NCBI GenBank assembly: GCA_900642245.1
Contig: CAAAJI010000642.1
Span: 1-15,307, forward strand
Origin: Fragilaria radians
Taxonomy: Eukaryota; Bacillariophyta; Fragilariophyceae; Fragilariales; Fragilariaceae
Reading direction: 5' to 3'
DNA: 15,307 bases
Below are positions 8,890-15,307 of this stretch, piece after piece. A model generated the notes under the pieces. The model was not told the DNA's origin and searched no databases. It saw only the letters and a list, made by a program, of their open reading frames with translations. Both the position numbers and the translations under genes were made by a program. Positions within the stretch are counted from its first letter, which is position 1; every line of letters begins with the position of its first letter.

Positions 8890-10415
8890 TTAATCATTGC
8901 TGTAGAACAACGTTAAGTCCCACAAATGCTGATTCGCGTTGAGGAACAGCTGCATTTCAAGATTAATAGGCAACAGCCGTTGCCTATTCTTCGTGAAGGC
9001 AAACCCTGCTACCGAGAATTGGCGCTCGCATTTATTGCTCGTAGGACGAATAAATCGCAGATCTATATTTGATGACGAGCCAACTGAACTACTGGATGCT
9101 TCCATTTTCCTCTTCTTGATTTTTTGCATCAGCGCTTGCAAATCAGTTGGTTGCGGTTGTGGTTCAATCTCTTCATCACCTGGATCATCTAGTGGCTTCT
9201 TGAGATGCTGGACACATAATTCTTCAGTGCGATTGAGAGCAAGTTGCTTATTACATTGTTGGGCCATCTGGATCTTGACCACAGCATTTTCGAATTCAGG
9301 GTTGTTGACAATCCTGCTTTCAGGCCCACAGTGCTCAGACAATTCCGGAAATGCCTGAATGGCAACATCAAGATAATCCCTGACATCGCACATTGACAGA
9401 TCTTCATTTTGAAATTGGATTGTGATCGTATCAAGATCAGCAAGAATTTTCTGTAAATTACGGCCAATACGAATTATCTGCTGGTGATAGTTGCAGATCC
9501 GCAGGAACTACATTACTGATTGGTTCTAATATTTTGAAATACCGATCAATCATCTTCTTCATTGATGACCAGCGTGTCACATTGCAGAGAACTGGGCCCA
9601 AATGAGTGTATCTGCGAAGTGCTGCACGCGCTTTCAGATTTCTTAACCATGTCATCACCGCATGAATACGTTCCGTAACATGAGAGTATGATTGAAGAAT
9701 AATTTTCACGCCCAAATTTAAACGGTGGCTGGCACAACCCACAAAATATAAGTGAGCCTTTTGAGCCAAACTGCGGTTTGTAGAACAATTGTCTCCAGTT
9801 ATACAAGCAATATTCAGGTAATCCTTTCCATAAAAACGCAGAATCTCGAAGAATAGTGTTCATGTGAGAATCCGCATCGAGGTTTTCTTCATCCTGCAAA
9901 GGGGCAAATGATAGCATTGCTTGAGAATATCCTTTTGATTGGTCTGGATCCGGCCACATAGCGAAAACAGTAATGAAGTGTGTCCCTCCTGAGCTCCAAC
10001 CATCAAAGGCCAAAGAAAACATATCTGGAAGGACACTCTTCACTTTCTGCTCAACTTTAACTGTCAATCGCATCATTGCTTTCATTAAACTCTCTACCAA
10101 AATGGCTTCAAGACGTGAAAACTTCTGGGTAGTCAATTTTTTGCAGAAGTGGAATGGAAGAAGATCCTTCACAATCCATTCTACCCAGCTGAACAGGTTA
10201 GTGTCCCTCTTAGAAAAGAACTGCAATATAGGACCACTTCCTTTCTTCTTCGCTGCTTCCAAAGTGTCAGCATGCTCTCGTTGAATGTGATCGATCAGAT
10301 TTGCCCACCCCTTTCCCTTCTTCCTGCTCTTTTTGCATTTACATGTCCAGACATCATTGTCACCCTCCACGAAATATTTCTCAACCAACTCTTTTGAAGA
10401 GCAAAGTCCAGACAT
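8890..10415 (-). pseudogene. hAT transposase with BED zinc finger, disrupted by two frame changes
   Basis: It catalyses cut-and-paste transposition. Reading from the ATG at 10413-10415: a BED-type zinc finger (VWTCKCKK ... GWANLIDHIQREH), then the start of the RNase H-like core with FDGWSS (9996-10007), whose Asp is the first catalytic residue. The frame shifts near 9855-9870, before ITGDNCSTN (9788-9796, second catalytic Asp); FVGCASHRLNLGV and VTRWSSMKKMIDRY follow. It shifts again near 9460-9500, then runs through DVRDYLDVAIQAFPELSEH to the dimerisation domain with CERQFSVAGFAFT (9013-9030; the Glu of this SERxFS-type motif is the third acidic residue) and ends at TAA 8890-8892. An upstream GTG at 10496 is open, but a stop lies just before it and ATG is the better eukaryotic start. 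All core motifs survive, so decay is slight; sequencing error could mimic it. Confidence 0.9.
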
Positions 10416-10451
10416 CTGCAGGAAACACTTTTTAACCAACTCTTTTGAAGA
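10383..10451. repeat. 18-bp direct repeat at the transposase N-terminus, period 51 bp
   Basis: AACCAACTCTTTTGAAGA occurs at 10383-10400 and again at 10434-10451. Bases just before each copy (GAAATATTTCTC and GAAACACTTTTT) also resemble each other. The period is 17 codons, so the frame is kept: the - strand reads SSKELVEK and, upstream, SSKELVKK. It straddles the likely start codon and looks like a local duplication within the element. Confidence 0.85.
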
Positions 10452-10670
10452 AAACAATAAATAAAAGCAGTGCTGCACTCCACCCCTCCACAGCACTCCG
10501 AAAACCTAACGCTTAACCCTAAACTCCTATTCAAGTCAGTTTTACTGACTATTCCTGACCTATACGGAATAACTTATTCTGCCATCTCTGCAAGCAAAAG
10601 GAATAATTCCTCCAATTATTCCTTGAGGAATAAATTATTACCCGCAAGGAATAAGAATTATTCCAGACTT

Positions 10671-10694
10671 GGAATTATTTATTCGGAATGCCTG
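10671..10694. repeat. hAT terminal inverted repeat, right
   Basis: On the + strand it starts GGAATTATT and ends TTCGGAATGCCTG, the inverted counterpart of 8703-8726 (21 of 24 positions). Confidence 0.93.
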
Positions 10695-10702
10695 CCTGCA
10701 AC
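10695..10702. repeat. hAT target-site duplication, right copy (CCTGCAAC)
   Basis: Exact copy of 8695-8702, directly adjoining the right terminus. Confidence 0.95.
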
Positions 10703-11078
10703 ATTTCTTGATATCATTCTTTTCCTGTAAATTATCTCTCTTATAAGGTGTAATGAATCCTTTAATTCATCCTCTTCATCAGATGAGCAGAGCTCATAGC
10801 ATTTCACTGAAGAGTTCGATCGGCAACCCGATTGAAACCCTTGAACGCGGAACATTAATGCCTCAAGGACATTCCTCATAGGGTTAGACGGGTCGATGGA
10901 AATGCTTATACTTGTTGGCGAATCATTTGAATTCTTCTTGAATGGTAACACTCGATCACTTCCCATGTGATGGCTGATTTTGGCAAGTTATGTGATATTG
11001 TGTGCTCTTCGATTATGTCTCTCAGGATTAAAAAGCTCTGCCTGGTGAAGCCGATGGCCCACGTCAGAAGAAAAATCC
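10703..11078 (-). pseudogene. 5' part of an interrupted - strand frame, possibly SANT/Myb-like
   Basis: Two - strand frames overlap here. The first (about 11078-10933) reads LLTWAIGFTRQSFLILRDII, then EEHTISHNLPKSAITWEVIE and CYHSRR. This resembles the helix pattern of SANT/Myb-like proteins of diatoms and oomycetes, where a GFS..E...LLD.I...LP segment is followed by WE.V and HS(K/R). That frame stops soon after. The second begins at ATG 10966, overlaps the first by about 30 bases, includes a Ser-rich stretch (NDSPTSISISIDPSNP) and an acidic patch (SSDEEDELKDS), and runs into the hAT element, resuming at 8702. A one-base frame change or an intron would be needed to join the two. The gene was interrupted by transposition and may already have been broken. 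The family guess is weak. Confidence 0.35.
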
Positions 11079-12639
11079 TAATTCGATACTAGCTATTATA
11101 CTTGCAAAAAACTTTCATAAATTTTGTATCGATTTACGTACCTAGATTTATGTAACTCTTGTCCACATAAATACCCATTCAAATATCACGGATTCCCTTA
11201 TACGAAAATCACAATAAGTTTGGAGGGATTTAATGCATTAGCATTGAAGTTTTCAGCGGAAATATCGCATTGATTTACTACATGATTTTTAACATCCCTA
11301 GACCCATGCTTATCACTTGTTCGTAAGCACTGGCAATGGTACTGGCTCATATTCTATTCTATGCATGCCCTAATACGCAATACAAATCGTCATGTGTGAT
11401 GTCCGTAAAAACTAGGAACGAGGACTTCGAGAATATGAATTGCTGTCGGTTATCTCGCGTTTACGTCATAGAGGTATGCATTACAAGCATTCCTTTCCTC
11501 CTAAAACTTATCTGGTCGCATTCTTCCTGAGGGCAACCATTTAGCCTACCACCATTGAATTCGTTAAACAAAATTTGGGTGACTCAAATTGTACCTTTAA
11601 CGTTAAGATGGGAAAGGGACTCTGTTTGAAATAAACTCAGATGCATAAATGAAATGGCAATCATCGCAAACAATGCAGGAAGGAAAACAATGCAGCTCAA
11701 CGTAAATTGGGGCATTATTGATTGCAGAACTTCAAAGGATTATCAATAATCTCAATAGAAATGACATTAAATCAATTTCTATTAAATAGTCAACTCAAAG
11801 ACTTGAATTGTAATTTAAAGGCAGTAAGAATTTCAGGAGGAGCCTCGTGTCCCGTATTGCACTTCCATAGCCTTAAAGCGATGTCAATCAGAGAACATAA
11901 AGGTAGATGCGTTTACAGGTACCTTGAGAACTCAAAAGAGTTGAAGAATCAATCAAGCAAACTCCTTATCTATTTAGGCCTTTTCTTGTTGAGAAGTTTC
12001 AATGAGTCAACATAAAGCCTATCTGTGAAATTATTTGAATTTTACTTCCAGATCTTTTAAGGAGTTAGAATGTAACATAATTGAAATAATTTAAAGTGTA
12101 GTAGCTTTTTATACATTGATGAATTGGACTTTGAAAGTGTTACTCTTAATTTCCATATACCAACAGTTATCAGTCATCACTAGATATGGCTCAGCAAGTA
12201 TTACTTACCATCATCAAAACATGCAACCAAGGTTGAAGAAAAGAATCAAATGGATTATCTTCTTCTAATTTTTCATTTTCCAAGTCAAAGGATCTAAGCA
12301 TAATATTGACAACTTTGTATATTCATTTTGGGGTTAGGTTACTTCCCCCTTTGGGACTTTGTTGAAATTACGCAAATATAACGATATGGACTTTTATTCT
12401 GTACAATTACGGCACACAGGGTATAATCAGATGCATTAAGTTGAAAAGGCTAATTGTAATCTGGTTGTGAAGGAATTTCCTCAGCTTCAATAACTTCAAA
12501 TTTTCCGCACTGCAAAAAGCGATTCAACTTGCCCTTGTTTCATGGGGAAAGGGTCAAAGACAGTAGAAGCTCCCTTCTAAAAATCTCTTTTCTCAAGAAA
12601 TAGTTGGCTACATCATGTAAAAGGCATGGGACTTTTCGT
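11079..12639. other. Long non-coding stretch right of the hAT insertion
   Basis: No gene or repeat that I can support. A 97-codon frame at 11722-12015 starts with TTG and matches no family I recognise; other frames are shorter. Given its setting, this is probably old transposon debris too decayed to name, but that is inference from the neighbouring stretches only. Confidence 0.4.
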
Positions 12640-13830
12640 TTAAGGATGGCGTGAATGCCTGAATCATTTTCATTGCTGTTTGGTTACCTTGTACACTAAT
12701 CCAATAACCCAGATTCTCTATTTATTCTGCAAAGGGCTTATCCTGACTGTTTCGACAACGTTTGAAATCCTAGCTAGTGGCTTAATCAGGCGTTGCTTGA
12801 AGCAGCAGAAACAAAGCACAAAGAAAAAGCTTTACATATTCCATATTTTAGCCATGCTTGGACGCGCTTAGACAAGATACCTCAAAAATATTCTAACTTT
12901 CCAACCGTTTGTGCCAGTTATTGAAGCATTGCAAAATACTTATTGATTTTTAGAACGTTCTGCCTTTCCCTTCTATGATTGGGCAGTTTCTGCATGGAGA
13001 CCCACTTGTACCATTCTTGTCTGTTTCTTTATGATTACCGTAAATTCCTGCCCTGGTTTTCTTCTTTTCGTTTTGATCTAAACATTCTGCTTTATTATGC
13101 AGTTTTCTCCATTGAATTTTAAATTTTCATGCTGTATTGCCAAGTTCTATCAGGGAAGTTGTTGGTCTTTTGCAATTGGTTGTTGGGAGGGATCTACAAA
13201 CTTTTGCTTTTCGCCTTTTCAATTTCAAAGCACCTTTTTTCATTAATTGGATTTTGGGGTAGCATAGATTTGAATGATCTCCTTTCTTGAAGCGAATCCG
13301 TGAACTAAGGATCGTTTGACTAATGGATAGCTTTGTATTGATGTTGTCAAAGCCCCGCTGGTAAGTTATTAACAAGTCTTGATTAACTCCGTCTTTATTT
13401 CCTCGATTTTGACTTTCTAGCCAGAGATCTGCTGTGCTGAGCTTTTGGTTATTTGATTACTCTTGTCACAATTCAACAAATCTATTATTGATTGCTTCTC
13501 TAATTTATGCTTGTGTGGGGCCTTTACTTAGAGTTTGGATATCAATGCTCAAATTCTCTTGAAAATTGGTGTCCGTATTCATGATGCCTTAAATCTTGAT
13601 ATCTTACCCTTTAGAGCATGTTTACATTATTTTCCTTCCTCCACTCTAGATTTGGGCCGATTTCTTTACTCTCAGAACATAATCTCGCCACGTTACTGAC
13701 TGATGTCACTTTCCTTTGTGATACTGATGCTATTTATGAATTACTTCTAGGATTCATGGTTTATTGTTCCTGAGCTAAAGTCCATGATCAAGAATAGTAC
13801 CTGTAATTCCGTTGACGTGGTGAATGATCA
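12640..13830 (+). pseudogene. Degenerate non-LTR retrotransposon fragment (reverse transcriptase and C-terminal region)
   Basis: Ordered motifs in drifting frames fit a non-LTR reverse transcriptase lineage common in protists. LYLFCKGLILTV, then TFEILASGLIRRCLKQ (about 12719-12805), sits where the GGxRPIAVGxxLRRLxxK block belongs. FQPFVPVIEALQNTY (about 12899-12943) precedes GQFLHGDPLVPFL (to 13019; GDPLxP is the RT hallmark). REVVGLLQLVVGRDLQ (13152-13199) follows at the usual distance, then ELR with MDSFVLMLSK (13302-13352), LLLIASLIYA (13482-13511), ILLKIGVRIHDALNL (13553 on), LDLGRF, then RIHGLLFLS and KSMIKNSTC (13778-13804), the last two resembling the RPDGLxxxPW and KSLxWDxTC blocks. 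Some spacings are shorter than in the family, implying internal deletions. Stops and frame changes are frequent. The YxDD block was not found. Ends are approximate. Confidence 0.55.
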
Positions 13831-14465
13831 AAACAAAAAAAATGCGATTTGACACCTTGAATAATTATTGAATAATCAAATAGAATTGAGAAGATGATGG
13901 ATATGTACTTATCCTTATTGCATAACTTTATCAAGACGCAATTCTGGATCTTCCAATTTCAGGTTTGAGGAGATCAGATACTAAAAAAAGAATGAAACCA
14001 TTTAGCGCAGCATGTCATCAGATGAAAACATTAGTAGAATCTCTCCCAAAGTATGTACCCTACAATCATAAGGTTGTGCATGTTCCACAAGGAAAATCCT
14101 ATATGATTCAATTGAATTTAATACACGGCTTACAATCTTAAACTATACAGGTTGGTATTCGATTAAAATGTATTTGTGAATGCCACCAATTGCTTGATTG
14201 GACCTCATCATATGAATGCGAAAAGAAGAATTGTGATGTCATTTAACCTTTTTTCCAAGCACACTCAAGACTATCAGATAGTCCTTATTTCTAAAGGGAA
14301 ATAATTCGATATTTCTTCATTACTGAATTCGAATGCATGATGCTATTGAAATAATTTTTTTGCTGTAACGAGAGCAAAGTGTGGAGCATTTGGCGAGTGT
14401 TTACCGTGATGAGGATTGCTAATGCGATAGTGCAGGCATTTAATTTACACCAAGGAGCACCTCTG
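13831..14465. other. Non-coding stretch before the beta-propeller gene's 3' end
   Basis: AT-rich, no supportable gene. The right end should hold the 3' UTR of the - strand gene that stops at 14466. Nothing else stands out. Confidence 0.45.
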
Positions 14466-15307
14466 TCATAACAGCTTGACCTCCCGCAAGTACTCAGTAA
14501 TATTGAGAAATAGATATGATACCCCAATCGATTGTTCTCCTTGTACGGTGTAGAAGAGAAGTCCAGACATAATATCAGCACTTTGATGGACGTTCAAGGT
14601 ATCCGGGATGAATCTAGGATCGCGAAGTTCTACTCGCGATTTGATTGCAGCACCAGAAGAACTAGGAAATCTAGCCCAGCTGGGAAACGCGAAATTTTCC
14701 GGAATATCAACTTCCAGTCCATTTTCATCTTGATATCTAGGCTCTAAGATCCTGGGACCCGGTAAGAGTTTCCAATCATTCCAATTATCCGACGTATTTG
14801 TATCGATAATGCCGAGGAAGATGTGCTCTGGAGCATCACCGATCCGTGATGTGAACAATAATAAATACCTTTCTTGAACTAAATGAAGGTGCGAATGACG
14901 CAAGCTTGGAGCCAATATGGGCCCACGTTCGAAAGGTCCTGTAATGAAAGGTGCTCGACAAAGCATTGCGGCACCGACATCGTTTTCTTGTGTCTTTGCG
15001 ACAGCATAGTAATATCCATCCCTATGTTGAGAAGTTGGCGGCGACAAATAAAATAAATCATCCAATAGGAAGGGGGAAGAATTTTTTGTTATTGCCGAAG
15101 AATTCGACCATAAACTCCAATTGACACCGTCAAGAGAATGAAATAGAATTGTTGGCTGCATACCCTTTTTTGTCCCTTTACAGGTATGTCCATGAACATA
15201 CATAAAGAGTGATCGAGTCTGATCATTTACCACTATTGAGGGTGAATGGAAAGATTCACAAAGTCCATCCACCTGAAGGCGAAGAGTGGATGTTTTGGAG
15301 TGGTTAT
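14466..15307 (-). CDS. Glycosidase-like five-bladed beta-propeller protein, C-terminal part (5' end outside window)
   Basis: The - strand frame is open from the window's right edge to TGA at 14466-14468, about 279 residues. No ATG lies where the conserved part begins (a GTG at 15272 is only an internal Val), so the start is beyond the window. Conserved-looking blocks are FHSPSIVVNDQTRSLFMYVHG, DGYYYAVAKT, GPFERGPIL, RHSHLHLVQERYLLLFTSRI, GDAPEHIFLG and VELRDPRFI followed by LLFYTVQGEQSIGVSYL. These match a protein family seen mainly in bacteria, of the GH43/GH32-like propeller fold, usually annotated only as glycosyl-hydrolase-like. The RDP tripeptide recalls a motif of those clans, but here it lies near the C-terminus, so catalysis is uncertain. 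No signal peptide can be judged without the N-terminus. A polysaccharide-related role is inference. Confidence 0.7.
   Translation of the reverse strand, partial: NHSKTSTLRLQVDGLCESFHSPSIVVNDQTRSLFMYVHGHTCKGTKKGMQPTILFHSLDGVNWSLWSNSSAITKNSSPFLLDDLFYLSPPTSQHRDGYYYAVAKTQENDVGAAMLCRAPFITGPFERGPILAPSLRHSHLHLVQERYLLLFTSRIGDAPEHIFLGIIDTNTSDNWNDWKLLPGPRILEPRYQDENGLEVDIPENFAFPSWARFPSSSGAAIKSRVELRDPRFIPDTLNVHQSADIMSGLLFYTVQGEQSIGVSYLFLNITEYLREVKLL

Larger units (their letters stand above)
8703..10694 (-). mobile_element. hAT-superfamily DNA transposon, complete ends, 1992 bp
   Basis: The element is bounded by 24-bp terminal inverted repeats (8703-8726 and 10671-10694; 21 of 24 matching, both starting CAGGCATTCCGAA) and by a perfect 8-bp duplication CCTGCAAC. 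Inside is one transposase gene on the - strand. Both subterminal regions (about 8712-8840 and 10545-10690) are packed with GGAATAA/TTATTCC words, including the odd palindrome GAATAACTTATTC at 8755-8767 and 10567-10579; such arrays in hAT elements bind transposase. The CAGG start, 8-bp duplication and transposase domains agree on hAT. The intact duplication suggests a relatively young insertion, although the transposase is broken, so this copy could move only if helped in trans. Confidence 0.95.

Noticed and set aside
8939..9358. A 139-codon + strand frame.
   Set aside because: It is the antisense of the transposase C-terminal part and has no family resemblance.
9189..9467. A 92-codon - strand frame overlapping the hAT transposase.
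   Set aside because: It is an alternative frame of the transposase region; the family motifs lie in the other frames.
9973..10397. Two + strand frames of 82-103 codons.
   Set aside because: They are antisense to the BED finger and catalytic core of the transposase.
11722..12015. A 97-codon + strand frame with a TTG start.
   Set aside because: Its first ATG lies well inside, and the translation shows no family motif.
12680..12871. A 63-codon + strand frame considered as a small gene.
   Set aside because: Its ILASGLIRRCLKQ segment fits the RT remnant around it better than an independent gene.
13127..13375. An 82-codon - strand basic frame.
   Set aside because: It is antisense to the RT remnant and explained by the T-rich + strand.
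1..15307. Search for tRNA or rRNA genes, CRISPR arrays and bacterial-type operons.
   Set aside because: No cloverleaf, rRNA core sequence, regularly spaced repeat array or tightly packed co-directional genes were seen.

Overview
The window looks like nuclear DNA of a diatom or a close stramenopile relative: AT-rich, with widely spaced genes, no bacterial operon structure and no recognisable tRNA or rRNA. The best lineage marker is the 587-residue gene at 3328-5091. Its C-terminal domain (about residues 390-530) is one I recall from expanded, function-unknown diatom families. I searched no database; family assignments rest on motif recognition.

Three genes appear intact or window-truncated. 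At 2-889 (+) is the C-terminal part of a VASt-domain, single-membrane-anchor protein (GRAMD1/Lam-type lipid transfer family). At 3328-5091 (+) is the Q/M/G-rich putative nuclear protein. At 14466-15307 (-) is the C-terminal part of a glycosidase-like beta-propeller protein that runs off the right edge.

The long gaps are mostly a graveyard of transposable elements. Peptide motifs recur in the right order but in shifting, stop-ridden frames. They suggest a Ty1/copia RNase H region (about 1420-1900), a Ty3/gypsy linker plus start of reverse transcriptase (about 6925-7460), and a non-LTR retrotransposon reverse transcriptase with its C-terminal region (about 12640-13830), all on the + strand.

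The clearest structure is a 1992-bp hAT DNA transposon at 8703-10694. It has a perfect 8-bp target duplication (CCTGCAAC), near-perfect 24-bp terminal inverted repeats starting CAGG, GGAATAA/TTATTCC-rich subterminal repeats, and a BED/hAT transposase on the - strand broken by two frame changes. It landed inside a - strand reading frame (about 11078 to 8580). Removing the element plus one duplication copy rejoins that frame; its upstream part resembles SANT/Myb-like proteins.

Smaller items are a 78/80-bp tandem duplication just upstream of the hAT element, a 13-bp-stem hairpin at 1181-1213, and an 11-bp inverted repeat at 2205/2269. The genes show no common pathway. The window's interest is layered transposon history around lineage-specific genes.
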